Program-made: the position numbers and the translations under genes | The notes under the pieces: generated by a model | What the model saw: the letters and a program-made list of their open reading frames with translations, nothing else | What the model was told of the DNA's origin: nothing | Database searches by the model: none | In this document: piece after piece, positions 1 through 8,281 of the stretch | Layout: the number at the start of each line of letters is the position of its first letter | Position numbering within the stretch: the stretch's first letter is position 1 | DNA from: Aeromonas lacus | GTDB taxonomy: Bacteria; Pseudomonadota; Gammaproteobacteria; Enterobacterales; Aeromonadaceae | Direction: 5' to 3' | Length of the DNA: 64,000 nt | NCBI RefSeq assembly: GCF_000764665.1 | Contig: NZ_JRGM01000130.1 | Span: 102,250-166,249 of the forward strand

Positions 1-618
1 CCCAACACCCTGCAAGTGACCAAAGTTAACGGTGCGACGGTGAAAGAGTGGCTGGAGAAGAGCGTCAGCCAGTACAACCATATCGTCCCCGATGCCAGCA
101 AGGTGCAGTGGCTGGTGGTCGATGACTTCCGCCCCTATAACTTCGACATGATCAAAGGGGTGCAATACAAGATTGATATCACCCAGCCAGCCCGTTATGA
201 CCAGGATGGCAAGCAGATCAGCGATAAGCACAGGATCACCGAGCTCACCTATCAGGGCAAACCGATCGACCTGAAGCAGAACTTCTATGTGGTCACCAAC
301 AACTATCGCGGCAGCGGTGGCGGCAATTTCCCGGGCATCGACAGCAAAGCGGTAGTGCATGAAGATCCCATGGAGACCCGCGAAGTGCTCTCTGCTTACG
401 TCAAGGAGATGGCCAAGCAGCATCCGGAAGGGTTTGAGCAGAAAGTGGATAACAATTGGAGCCTGGCTGCGTTGCCGGCCGGAGCCAAGGTGTACTTCTA
501 CTCCTCAACCAACCCGGAAACCGAAAAACTGGCGGGGAGTAAGCTGAAGCGAGTCGAAGGGGTCAAGCCGAATGATCCCAAGTTCGTCAACCACGCGATC
601 TATCAGCTGGTTGAATAG
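1..618 (+). CDS. cpdB: 2',3'-cyclic-nucleotide 2'-phosphodiesterase/3'-nucleotidase, C-terminal part (CpdB)
   Basis: This is the 3' end of a gene that starts before the window; 205 codons are present in frame from the first base to the TAG at 616-618. The protein matches the C-terminal substrate-binding domain of the periplasmic 5'-nucleotidase/CpdB family, with a conserved segment at YVVTNNYRGSGGGNFPG and an FRPYNFD stretch. CpdB is known to hydrolyse 2',3'-cyclic nucleotides and 3'-nucleotides in the periplasm for nucleotide scavenging. The N-terminal metallophosphatase domain and the signal peptide lie outside the window, so activity cannot be judged. A strong hairpin terminator follows. 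Confidence 0.85.
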   Translation, partial: PNTLQVTKVNGATVKEWLEKSVSQYNHIVPDASKVQWLVVDDFRPYNFDMIKGVQYKIDITQPARYDQDGKQISDKHRITELTYQGKPIDLKQNFYVVTNNYRGSGGGNFPGIDSKAVVHEDPMETREVLSAYVKEMAKQHPEGFEQKVDNNWSLAALPAGAKVYFYSSTNPETEKLAGSKLKRVEGVKPNDPKFVNHAIYQLVE

Positions 619-672
619 GCTGCGAGCGGTGCATCGCCATGAGTGATGCATGGTTGTAATGGCAGAACCCTT

Positions 673-700
673 ATGCCCCCGCTCCGGGGGCATATTTTTT
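673..700 (+). terminator. Rho-independent terminator of cpdB
   Basis: An 8-bp perfect stem (ATGCCCCC at 673-680 with CGGGGGCAT-type arm at 686-693) is followed by a T tract at 695-700. It lies 55 bases after the cpdB stop. Confidence 0.85.
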
Positions 701-753
701 GCCCCGATGCGGTGAGCGATTGTTGATGCCCTCGTTCGGCTTGGCGGAGCTCT

Positions 754-1251
754 TTACTGTGCAGTGGTTACAACATTCTTCTCTTGCTTCTCCAGCGCCA
801 GCAGCACCTTTTTAATCTCCAATCCCCCCGCATAGCCGGTCAGGCTGCCGTTTTGGCCGATCACCCGATGGCAGGGGACGATGATCGAGAGCGGATTGCG
901 GCCGTTCGCCGCGCCCACTGCTCGTACCGCATTCGGCTTGCCGATGGCACGGGCAATATCGCTGTAGCTGCGGGTTTCGCCATAGGGGATGTCACACAGC
1001 GCTTGCCACACCGCTTGCTGAAAGGCGGTGCCACGAGCCGCAAGGGGCAGGGAGAAGCGCTGCAAGCGACCGGCAAAATAGGCGTCAAACTCGGCGAGGA
1101 AGGGGGCCAGCGCTGCGGCGTCTTGCTGCCAGCCGCTCATATCGGGCAGCGCCCGCAGGCCCGTGACAAAGTCCACGTGCACCAAGCCATGCTCGTTGAT
1201 GGCAACCAGCAGATCGCCGCAGCGGGTCGGCAGAATATCGTATCGGATCAT
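754..1251 (-). CDS. ogt: Methylated-DNA--protein-cysteine methyltransferase (Ogt)
   Basis: A 165-aa protein of the Ogt/MGMT family, which removes methyl groups from O6-methylguanine and O4-methylthymine by transferring them irreversibly to its own cysteine. The active-site motif PCHRV is visible at residues 126-130 (acceptor Cys127), after the RAVGAANGRNP DNA-binding region. The ATG at 1251 overlaps the TGA of the upstream Ada-AlkA gene as ATGA (1248-1251), so the two are translationally coupled and form one alkylation-repair operon. An in-frame extension to 1377 exists but only runs through the preceding gene, so I reject it. Confidence 0.92.
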   Translation of the reverse strand: MIRYDILPTRCGDLLVAINEHGLVHVDFVTGLRALPDMSGWQQDAAALAPFLAEFDAYFAGRLQRFSLPLAARGTAFQQAVWQALCDIPYGETRSYSDIARAIGKPNAVRAVGAANGRNPLSIIVPCHRVIGQNGSLTGYAGGLEIKKVLLALEKQEKNVVTTAQ

Positions 1252-2792
1252 GATGTTATTTCCTGTTGTTGGTTGCCGGACTGCGCTTCGTTGCGACCGG
1301 TATCGGTAAGCAAGGCAGGTGCTTCGCTCATGGCATGCCATAGCCAGCTTGCGGCGTAGGCGCGCCACGGCTGCCATGCGGCACTCTGCGCCAATACCTC
1401 TTTCACCGGTAGTTTGGCGCCTCCCCCGAGCGCTTTTTGCAGTACCAGATCGGAGGCGGGGAAGGCATCGGTATCGAGTCCGCAGCGCAGCCGCCAGTAA
1501 GCGACCGTCCAGGGGCCTATGCCCGGTAGTGCCAGCAACTGGCCGTCACTGGCTGTCGTGAGGGTCATCTCGCCGCTGGCCAGCGCCTCGGCCACTCCCC
1601 GCAGGGTGCGAATGCGGCTGCCGGGCATGCCGATGCCGTCGAGATCGAGCTCACACAGCTGGGTGGGGGTCGGCAGTTGCGCCACCCCGAATTGGGCCTC
1701 GGTGCGGGCCACCAGTCGCCCGAGTATGGTGATGGCCCCCTTGACCGAGACCTGCTGGCCGACGATGGCGCGCAGCATCACCTCGTACTCGTCCCAGCCA
1801 CCCGGCAGTCGCACGCCGGGCCAGCGTGTCTGCAAACGGGCCAGTAGTGGATCCTGACCGAGCTGAGCGCCGATCCGCTGCATGTCGGCATCGAGATCCC
1901 ACATCCTGCGCACCCGATAGAGCAGATCAGGCAGCGCGGCGAGCGGCAGATCATGGACGGTGAGCTGCAGGCTGTGCCCCTTGCCCTGCGCGATGCGCAC
2001 CACTGCAACCTGATCGCCAACCAGATAGCGCCGCTCATACACTTCGCCATCCACCCGCTCCAGTCCGGGGATCGCCCGCAGCCGATAGAACGCCAGCATG
2101 GCCGCTACGTCATACGGAGGGCGGTAGGGCAGTTGCAGTGTCAGCGTTGCCCCACGCTGGCCTGAAGCACTGTGGTCGGCCATATCGTCGCAGCCTTCCT
2201 GCTGGCGCAGGGTTCGTGGGGCCAGCCCATAGGCGTTCAGCCAGGCATCGTTGAAGCGGCGGATGCTGGCAAATCCGGCGGCAAACGCGATGTCGGTGAT
2301 GGGCAGCCGAGTCTCGGTCAGCAGCCGTTTCGCCAGCAGCAGGCGGCGCGTCTGCTCCACCTGCTTTGGCGAGGCGCCAAGGTAGGCCTCGAACTGGCGG
2401 CGTAGCGTGCGCTCACTGATACCGGCTTCTGCGGCCAGTTCGGCGAGCGTGCAGTCTGCCAGCTCGCCGCGATCGATACGCGCCAGCAGCCGTGTCAGCT
2501 GAGCAGGCAAGTCGCTGCGAGCGGCGGGCGCCAGCTCAGGGCGGCAGCGCAGGCAGGGTCGCAGGCCATACTGCTCGGCCGCTGCGGCGCTCGGGAAGTA
2601 ACGCACATTGTGCTCGTGCGGCGGACGTGCCGGGCAGACAGGTCGGCAGTAGATGCCGGTCGAGATGACGCCGGTAAAGAAGCGGCCATCGAATCGCGCG
2701 TCGCGGGCGAGCCGTGCGGCGTGGCACTGCTCGCGGCTGAGGGCGTTGATCTGGTGATCCTGTGGCTGGTCACGCTCGTGCTGCGGCGTCAT
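1248..2792 (-). CDS. Ada-type regulator fused to 3-methyladenine DNA glycosylase II (Ada N-terminal/AraC/AlkA)
   Basis: This 514-aa protein combines three modules. Residues about 30-90 form an Ada Zn domain with Cys49, Cys53, Cys80 and Cys83 in the same 4/27/3 spacing as E. coli Ada Cys38/42/69/72; the first is the methyl-phosphotriester acceptor. An AraC-type helix-turn-helix follows at about 115-205. The C-terminal half is AlkA, with the HhH motif LPGIGPWT and the catalytic Asp near residue 448. By family knowledge it should sense methylphosphotriesters, activate transcription and excise alkylated bases. The first ATG (2792) has an AGAG upstream; the longer frame begins with GTG at 2840. 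An Ada-box-like TGCGCTGA lies at 2928-2935. Ogt follows by ATGA overlap. Confidence 0.9.
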   Translation of the reverse strand: MTPQHERDQPQDHQINALSREQCHAARLARDARFDGRFFTGVISTGIYCRPVCPARPPHEHNVRYFPSAAAAEQYGLRPCLRCRPELAPAARSDLPAQLTRLLARIDRGELADCTLAELAAEAGISERTLRRQFEAYLGASPKQVEQTRRLLLAKRLLTETRLPITDIAFAAGFASIRRFNDAWLNAYGLAPRTLRQQEGCDDMADHSASGQRGATLTLQLPYRPPYDVAAMLAFYRLRAIPGLERVDGEVYERRYLVGDQVAVVRIAQGKGHSLQLTVHDLPLAALPDLLYRVRRMWDLDADMQRIGAQLGQDPLLARLQTRWPGVRLPGGWDEYEVMLRAIVGQQVSVKGAITILGRLVARTEAQFGVAQLPTPTQLCELDLDGIGMPGSRIRTLRGVAEALASGEMTLTTASDGQLLALPGIGPWTVAYWRLRCGLDTDAFPASDLVLQKALGGGAKLPVKEVLAQSAAWQPWRAYAASWLWHAMSEAPALLTDTGRNEAQSGNQQQEITS

Positions 2793-2999
2793 GGCATGGC
2801 TCTCTTGCTGGTGGGTGCCGGGTGTTTGCTGATGCGGCACAAAAGGGATGAGTGAGAGACTAAGCAGGATCGCGGGTGATGACTAGCCAGAAACGGACAG
2901 AGATAGCAATTAAGTTTGCGCGGAATGTGCGCTGAAACAGGTGAAGGTCATGCGCAACTGTGCGAAGGTGGTTGGGCCTTTATCACCGAGGATTGCACT

Positions 3000-3401
3000 A
3001 TGCCAGGTCCCGCCCGTGCCGGCGCCCTGATCTACGCCAGGGAACCGGGCTTGCTGAGCCACTTTTATCGAACCTTGCTGCAGATGGAGATCCGCAGTCA
3101 GAGCGAGCAGCTGATCGTGCTGGAGAACGGTGACATCCAGCTGCTTGTGCATGCCATCCCCGAGCCCTATATCGGACAGGTCGTTATTACAACGCCGCCA
3201 GCGCTGCGCGAGCAGGGGGCCATCAAGCTCTTCTTTACCGTGCCAAGCCTTGCGTGGGCGGAGGCGAAAGCGGCGGATCTCGGTGGCGGCTTGCTGCCGC
3301 AGCAGTGGTCCGGGCCTGGGTTCGTGGTGCGCAATGCGTTTGACCCGGAGGGTAACATCTTGCAACTGCGCGAGTTTTTGAACGCGCAGGATCCACTCTG
3401 A
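3000..3401 (+). CDS. VOC-family (glyoxalase/bleomycin-resistance fold) protein
   Basis: A 133-aa single-domain protein with the beta-alpha-beta-beta-beta repeats of the vicinal oxygen chelate superfamily: an N-terminal ARAGALIYAREPGLLSHFY strand-helix and a C-terminal DPEGNILQLRE strand, where the final Glu is the usual metal ligand. No substrate can be deduced. The ATG at 3000 is preceded by GAGG with good spacing. A longer frame from 2916 lacks a ribosome site and family similarity. The gene stands alone, with a shared terminator on its right. Confidence 0.75.
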   Translation: MPGPARAGALIYAREPGLLSHFYRTLLQMEIRSQSEQLIVLENGDIQLLVHAIPEPYIGQVVITTPPALREQGAIKLFFTVPSLAWAEAKAADLGGGLLPQQWSGPGFVVRNAFDPEGNILQLREFLNAQDPL

Positions 3402-3420
3402 CACGGATCGTTTGCCAATA

Positions 3421-3448
3421 AAAAACGGGGCCTTGTCGCCCCGTTTTT
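3421..3448. terminator. Bidirectional terminator between VOC gene and M32 carboxypeptidase gene
   Basis: The stem AAAAACGGGGC (3421-3431) pairs perfectly with GCCCCGTTTTT (3438-3448). With A and T tracts on either side it can end both converging transcripts. Confidence 0.9.
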
Positions 3449-3456
3449 TATTGCTG

Positions 3457-4935
3457 TCACCTCAGATAGCGCTGTTCCAGATGCTGGCGCAGCCAGTGCG
3501 GGTTCAGCGCCTCGCCGGTAGCGCGGCTGATCAGCTCATCCGTGCTGTAGCTGCTACCCTGCGACCAGATATGGCGGCCGAGCCAGGCGAAGATCTCCGG
3601 CAGGCGGCCTGCGGCGATCACCTCACTCATGCTGCCGAGCTCTTTCTCCAGCGCAAAGCGCAGCTGAGCGGCATACATGGCGCCGAGCGTGTAGCTCGGG
3701 AAGTAGCCGAAGGAGCCGTCAGTCCAGTGGATATCCTGCATGCAACCATTGCGGTAGTTGCCCCTGGTGGAGAGTCCCAGCCACTGCTGCATCTTCGCAT
3801 CCCACAGTTCGGGGATGTCTGCTACTTCGATCCGCCCTTCTATCAGGTCGCGCTCCAGTTCGTAGCGCAGGATGACGTGGGCAGGATAGGTCACCTCATC
3901 CGCATCGACCCGGATAAAACCGGGCTCGACCCGGCTGTAGAGTCTGGCGAGATTGCTCGGGCTCAGGGCCGGCTGATCGCCGAAATGGGCACGAATATGG
4001 GGCGCCAGCAACGAGAGGAAGGCGGGATCGTGGCCGAGCTGCATCTCGCAAAACAGGCTCTGGCTCTCGTGAATCGCCATGGAGCGCGCCTCGGCAACCG
4101 GCTGCCCCGACAGCTGGCGTGGCAAGCCCTGCTCGTAACGGGCGTGGCCAGTCTCATGGACTATGCCCATCAGGCTGGAGATAAACTCCTGCTCGTTGTA
4201 TCTGGTGGTGATGCGCACATCGGTCGGTACACCGCCGCAGAAGGGGTGACTGCTCACATCAAGTCGGCCATGGGCGAAGTCAAAACCGAGCAGCCCCATT
4301 ACTTCCTGACCAAGCGCCTGCTGGGCCGCGATGGGGAAGGGGCCTTGCGGCAGCAGTACGGACTCTCCCTTCTGCCGCTCGCTGACCTGCTGGATAAGGG
4401 GCGGCAGCCAGCTGGCGAGATCGCCGAAGATCTGATCCAGCCGCTTGCTGGTCATGCCCGGCTCATAGAGTGCCAGCATGGCGTCGTAGGGGCGCACGCC
4501 GAGCTTGTCTGCCCGCAAACGTGCCACCTCGCGGGAGAGCTTCACCACCTCTTCGAGATTGGGGGCAAAACCGGCCCAGTCGTTGTTTTTGCGCTGGCTG
4601 CGCCAGGCGTGTTCGCACTTGCTGCCGGCGAGCGACAGCGCCTCGACCAGCTCGCCGGGCAGCAGGCTGGCATCCTGCCACTGGCGCTTGATTTCGCGCA
4701 GGTTGGCGCGCTGCACCTCGTCCAGCTGCTCGCTCTCTGCCTTGGCAATCCAGTCGCCAAGTTCCGGGGCGGTGCGCTTGTGGTGGATGATGAGGCCGAG
4801 CTCGGCCAGCGCTTCGGCACGCGCCTCATTGCCCCCTTCCGGCATCATGGCAGCGCGATCCCAGCCACAGATGGCGGAGAGGTGGTTGAGGCGGTGCAGC
4901 TGTTGCTGGTGCTGTTCAAGTTTCTGGTATGACAT
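3457..4935 (-). CDS. M32-family metallocarboxypeptidase (carboxypeptidase Taq type)
   Basis: A 492-aa zinc carboxypeptidase of full family length. The metal-binding HExxH motif is HETGH at residues 260-264, and the third ligand is Glu290 in the HESQS segment, the M32 arrangement. Known members remove C-terminal residues from peptides in the cytoplasm with broad specificity. There is no signal peptide. The ATG at 4935 is preceded by AAGGA at good spacing. Its stop lies 9 bases from the shared terminator. The next gene upstream (Smr protein) ends 40 bases away on the same strand and may be cotranscribed. Confidence 0.9.
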   Translation of the reverse strand: MSYQKLEQHQQQLHRLNHLSAICGWDRAAMMPEGGNEARAEALAELGLIIHHKRTAPELGDWIAKAESEQLDEVQRANLREIKRQWQDASLLPGELVEALSLAGSKCEHAWRSQRKNNDWAGFAPNLEEVVKLSREVARLRADKLGVRPYDAMLALYEPGMTSKRLDQIFGDLASWLPPLIQQVSERQKGESVLLPQGPFPIAAQQALGQEVMGLLGFDFAHGRLDVSSHPFCGGVPTDVRITTRYNEQEFISSLMGIVHETGHARYEQGLPRQLSGQPVAEARSMAIHESQSLFCEMQLGHDPAFLSLLAPHIRAHFGDQPALSPSNLARLYSRVEPGFIRVDADEVTYPAHVILRYELERDLIEGRIEVADIPELWDAKMQQWLGLSTRGNYRNGCMQDIHWTDGSFGYFPSYTLGAMYAAQLRFALEKELGSMSEVIAAGRLPEIFAWLGRHIWSQGSSYSTDELISRATGEALNPHWLRQHLEQRYLR

Positions 4936-4974
4936 GGTGTTGTCCTTGTGATCGTCCCTGACGGGCGCCCGGGA

Positions 4975-5556
4975 TCAGCCGAGGCGCTTCTGGTGGCGTT
5001 CGCGGTTTTCCGCTTTCTTGCGCTCGCTCTTGCGCAGCAATACATAGAGGGCGCCGCTGCCGCCGTGGCGGCGCTCGGCGCTGTGGATGGCCATCACCGC
5101 CGGCAACTGCGGCAGCCAGGCGCTGACGTAGCTTTTCAGCAGGGCGCGCGACGTGCTGCGCTCCCCCTTGCCGTGCAGGATCAGCAGGCAGCGGATATCG
5201 CGCTGCTCGCAATCAGTGATGAACTGCACCAGCGTCTGGCGCGCTTCATTGAGCGTTTTCTGGTGCAAGTCCAGGCTTGCCTGCAGCTCGTATTTGCCGA
5301 GTCGCAGCTTTTTGTAGACCCCTTCTTGTACGCCATCGCGCTTGAAACCGGTGATCTCGTGCGGGTCGAGCATCTCGATCGCCTCCATGGTGAGGTGATC
5401 GAGCGCCAGCTGCTCGGCAGTGGCGGCCTGACGGCGGGCCAGCTGAGCTTCTGTTGGGGCGGATTTCACCCCCTGGGGATGGATATTGTCGCTGCGAATG
5501 GGCCTGACATCGGCCACTTCATTCAGAAAAAGCGAGAGTTCGTCGCTATGTGACAC
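4975..5556 (-). CDS. Smr-domain protein (SmrA/YdaL-like putative endonuclease)
   Basis: A 193-aa protein with a C-terminal Smr (small MutS-related) domain. The SLDLHQKTLNEAR segment carries the DLH motif, and the domain holds LILHGKGERSTSRALLK (HGKG) before a basic, lysine/arginine-rich tail. Smr domains are known nicking or RNA-cleaving nucleases; the E. coli paralogues SmrA and SmrB differ in role, and SmrB acts on collided ribosomes. The length and the N-terminal region suit the SmrA/YdaL type. I chose the GTG at 5554-5556 because GGGGAG sits six bases upstream; the frame further upstream has no ribosome site. Confidence 0.8.
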   Translation of the reverse strand: MSHSDELSLFLNEVADVRPIRSDNIHPQGVKSAPTEAQLARRQAATAEQLALDHLTMEAIEMLDPHEITGFKRDGVQEGVYKKLRLGKYELQASLDLHQKTLNEARQTLVQFITDCEQRDIRCLLILHGKGERSTSRALLKSYVSAWLPQLPAVMAIHSAERRHGGSGALYVLLRKSERKKAENRERHQKRLG

Positions 5557-5673
5557 GGCAGGCTCCCCATATGAAACAAAGTGGGGGTCATTATAGCGGT
5601 GCCAGCCGATCTGCAAAACGATCGTCCGGTTCAATAGCGCGGGGAGGAATAAACCGGGGCGCCGGAGACGAAA

Positions 5674-5697
5674 CAGGCGGCCAGTTGCTGCCGCCTG
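5674..5697 (-). terminator. Possible terminator of the DUF3149 gene
   Basis: A perfect 8-bp inverted repeat CAGGCGGC/GCCGCCTG (5674-5681, 5690-5697) lies just after the small gene's stop. On the minus strand only three T residues follow, so termination would be weak. Confidence 0.4.
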
Positions 5698-5703
5698 CGG
5701 GGG

Positions 5704-5853
5704 TTACTTCTCTGCTTTGGGTGGTTGCGAGTGCATCACCTTGTAGATGAAGTAGGCAGCGTAAGAGCTGATCAGGATGAAGGTGCCGATAATCACCATC
5801 ATCGACATCAAACCCACGCTGTTGCCAAACATCAGATCCAGCCAAAAGTCCAT
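5704..5853 (-). CDS. Small DUF3149-type membrane protein
   Basis: A 49-aa protein with one transmembrane helix (about residues 14-37, VGLMSMMVIIGTFILIS...) and a short charged C-terminus HSQPPKAEK. Its N-terminus (MDFWLDLMFGN) matches my recollection of the DUF3149 family of tiny inner-membrane proteins, whose function is unknown. AGGAG precedes the ATG by about nine bases, which supports translation. It lies alone between the smr gene and the TraB-family gene, all on the minus strand. Confidence 0.75.
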   Translation of the reverse strand: MDFWLDLMFGNSVGLMSMMVIIGTFILISSYAAYFIYKVMHSQPPKAEK

Positions 5854-5975
5854 TTCATTGCTCCTGTCACCCGGTGGATGACAGGCATCATAAATACCCC
5901 TTTAGCTGCAGGGAGATGATCCCGATCAACTCCCTATGCGATTGTTTTATGACCACCTGCAAATTGTGATGAATC

Positions 5976-6878
5976 TCACTCGAATCCTTGTTTGGTGCTT
6001 TGCAGCACGGTTGGCGTGGTCAGCAGAGTGACGCGCCACCCCTGCTGCTCCAGCAGCGCCAGCAGTCCCTGCTCGCCGTAAAGATGCAGCGCGCCGACCA
6101 CAATAAAGCTCTCGTTGGGCAGGGTCTGCCACTTTGCCAGCCAGTTGTGGTTGCGTTCGGCCAGCAGGGTCTGCTCCATCCAGCTCTGCAGGGCGGGCGG
6201 TGCCATCTCCTCCTTGAGCAGATTGATAAGCGTTGCCTCGTCCCCTTGCTGCCACGCCTTCATCACGGCGGCGAAGCCGGTGTCGAGCATTGGCAGTTCG
6301 TCGAGGGTGCTGGAGAGCATCAGGGTCTGGTTGTCACCCACGCTGGCAAGATAGCCGAGCTGCTCCAGCAGGGTCTCGAAGCCCACCACGGGTTTGCCCT
6401 CTTTGGCGGCCAGTGCGGCAAAGTGTTGATCTATCCCGAGCTCGCTCTTGAAGTCGGATCGGGCCATGGCGGCCTGCGTCAGGGTGATGGCAACAAACCA
6501 GGGGCGCAGCGGGGCGAGCGCAGCTTCATTGAGGCCAAGACGCGCGCCAGCCATCAGGGTGCGCTGGTAGAGCTCGGCAGGCAGATGCTCTTTGAGTGCC
6601 TTGCCATCTACCAGGCGGGTGAGAGAGCCCATCTCTTGCCACTGCTCTTGCGTGATGTTGTTCATGTCGACTTCCATCACCAGTGCACGGCTCTGCAGCC
6701 AGGCCCGTTCGACAGCTTCTGGTAGCGGATAGAGGGAGGGCTTGCCCGCATGAATGGAGCCCAGCAGCCAGTGTTGCTGGTTGCCCTTGCTGATCTTGTA
6801 GAAGGCGGGATCGGCAAAGGCGCTGAGCGGCAGCAGCAGGCAGAGTAGAAAGGCAAACAGGGAGCGCTGGAATTTCAT
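5976..6878 (-). CDS. TraB/GumN-family protein
   Basis: A 300-aa exported protein. Residues 1-21 form a signal peptide (KFQRSLFAFLLCLLLPLSAFA) ending before DPAFYK. The family's two GxxH-type motifs are present: LLGSIHAG near residue 38 and VVGALHLYGEQGLLALLEQQG near the C-terminus. TraB/GumN (PF01963) proteins resemble the Tiki/haem-binding fold and have been proposed to be metalloproteases or pheromone inhibitors; bacterial roles are unclear. The start ATG at 6878 has AAGGAT upstream; an in-frame extension to 6995 would bury the signal peptide. Confidence 0.8.
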   Translation of the reverse strand: MKFQRSLFAFLLCLLLPLSAFADPAFYKISKGNQQHWLLGSIHAGKPSLYPLPEAVERAWLQSRALVMEVDMNNITQEQWQEMGSLTRLVDGKALKEHLPAELYQRTLMAGARLGLNEAALAPLRPWFVAITLTQAAMARSDFKSELGIDQHFAALAAKEGKPVVGFETLLEQLGYLASVGDNQTLMLSSTLDELPMLDTGFAAVMKAWQQGDEATLINLLKEEMAPPALQSWMEQTLLAERNHNWLAKWQTLPNESFIVVGALHLYGEQGLLALLEQQGWRVTLLTTPTVLQSTKQGFE

Positions 6879-6964
6879 GGTGATCCTTATCCGGGCTGGT
6901 GACTTCTTTTCATCGCAGGAGACTCTATGATAAGTGCTCATTTCCGATAGCCAAGAGGTTTGCC

Positions 6965-7297
6965 ATGCCCCATCTTCGTTTTCGTGCCGTTTCACTCGAT
7001 ACCCTCAAGGAGATCTGCGCGCCACTGCTTGCGGATCTCTGTGCCCTGATCGGTGGCAAGCCAGAGTTCGTCACCATGGAACGGGTCGAGAGCCATTGGG
7101 TTCGTGACGGTGAGCTGGAGTCCGGTTTTCCGTTTGTCGAGCTGCACTGGTTTGCCAGGCCGCAGGAGATTCAGGATGCGGCAGCAGGCCTTATCACCCA
7201 CCATCTGAAGGCGGCGTTGGGGGAACAGACCTATGTGGTAGTGCAGGTTTTCCCCATCGATAAAGGCGCCTACTACAGCAATGGCGAGCACTATTGA
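6965..7297 (+). CDS. DUF1904-family protein
   Basis: A 110-aa cytoplasmic protein that I assign to DUF1904, small proteins with a tautomerase/MIF-like fold predicted to form trimers. Seen in the sequence: a PHLRFRAV N-terminus, consistent with a processed Pro2, and a conserved SHWVRDGE...PFVELHWFARPQEIQD core. Pro2 is the catalytic base in tautomerases, but no substrate is known here. AGAGG lies before the ATG at 6965. The gene is divergent from the TraB-family gene and convergent with the SDR gene. Confidence 0.7.
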   Translation: MPHLRFRAVSLDTLKEICAPLLADLCALIGGKPEFVTMERVESHWVRDGELESGFPFVELHWFARPQEIQDAAAGLITHHLKAALGEQTYVVVQVFPIDKGAYYSNGEHY

Positions 7298-7331
7298 GCG
7301 AGGCGACGCAGGTCGTCGCCAGCGCAAGGGA

Positions 7332-8159
7332 TCAGGCTGACTTTGCCAATAGCTTGTCGAGCCAGCGAGTGGGCAGGATCCGTCTTAGCAGGGCAAAAAT
7401 TCTGGTCGGGGTGGTGACCGGATAGCGCGCTTTGGGGCGAGCGCTGGTCAGTGCATGGATCAGTGGTGGCAGACAGGCTTCGCTTGGCAGGGTAAAGCCG
7501 CGGGCGCCGCCCTCGCGCTCCAGCCGGTTGAGGGTCTGCTGGTAGGCAGCCTGATGGCGACTCTTGGTCGGGTCGATATGGCGCAGAAAGGCGGCGCGGG
7601 CATTGGCCCGAAAACGGGTATCGATGGGGCCCGGCTCAATCAGGCTGATATGGACGCCGCTGCCGGCCAGCTCGAGGCGCAGGGTATCCGAGTAACCCTC
7701 CAGCGCAAACTTGCTGGCGTTGTAGGCGCCGCGATATTTCATGGCGACCAGCCCCAGCACCGAGCTGTTTTGCACGATCCGCCCCTCTCTGGCCTCCAGC
7801 ATGGCGGGCAGCACCTGACGAATGAGGTGATGCCAGCCAAACAGGTTGGTGTTGAACTGCTCGCGTAGTGCCTCGGTGGGCAGATCTTCCAGCGCCCCCG
7901 GTTGGCCATAAGCGCCGTTGTTGAACAGGCCATAGAGGCGACCTCCAGCAAGATGGAGTGCAGCACTGGCTCCGAGTTCGATGGAGGCGGGATCCGCCAG
8001 ATCCAGCTGTACTGCCAGCAACCCCTGCTGCTGCAAGCGTTCCACATCCTCTGCCTTGCGTGCCGATGCGATCACGGTAAAGCCGTGCTGACCCAGCGCC
8101 TGCGCGGCAGCCAGACCAATCCCGCTGGAACATCCGGTGACAAGAACAAATCGGGGCAT
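7332..8159 (-). CDS. SDR-family oxidoreductase (YbbO-like)
   Basis: A 275-aa classical short-chain dehydrogenase. The Rossmann motif TGCSSGIG lies at residues 8-15, Ser133 of the triad in NSSVLG, and YNASK places Tyr146 and Lys150. The extended C-terminus (PVTTPTRIFALLRRILPTRWLDKLL) and overall pattern resemble E. coli YbbO, an NADP-dependent aldehyde reductase; the exact substrate is inferred only. The gene is monocistronic and runs toward the convergent DUF1904 gene. Confidence 0.8.
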   Translation of the reverse strand: MPRFVLVTGCSSGIGLAAAQALGQHGFTVIASARKAEDVERLQQQGLLAVQLDLADPASIELGASAALHLAGGRLYGLFNNGAYGQPGALEDLPTEALREQFNTNLFGWHHLIRQVLPAMLEAREGRIVQNSSVLGLVAMKYRGAYNASKFALEGYSDTLRLELAGSGVHISLIEPGPIDTRFRANARAAFLRHIDPTKSRHQAAYQQTLNRLEREGGARGFTLPSEACLPPLIHALTSARPKARYPVTTPTRIFALLRRILPTRWLDKLLAKSA

Positions 8160-8237
8160 AGGGAGATCCTTGTGAGAGGGGCGACGGATGGAAAGTGGGA
8201 GTCTGTCAGCATGTTAACCTGCTGATCGGGGAAAAGA

Positions 8238-8261
8238 AAACCGGGCCAAGTGGCCCGGTTT
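8238..8261 (-). terminator. Terminator of chiP
   Basis: The inverted repeat AAACCGGGCCA (8238-8248) / TGGCCCGGTTT (8251-8261) is followed on the minus strand by a T-rich tract. It lies 20 bases past the chiP stop. Confidence 0.85.
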
Positions 8262-8281
8262 GCTGACATCGTATTGCCTGA

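Noticed and set aside
3412..4932. 506-codon open frame opposite the M32 carboxypeptidase gene
   Set aside because: It mirrors the real gene on the other strand, has no family resemblance and no ribosome site; the minus-strand protein has an intact HETGH site.
7302..7320. GGCGACG/CGTCGCC hairpin between the DUF1904 and SDR genes
   Set aside because: It could end transcription of the convergent genes, but there is no T tract on either strand.
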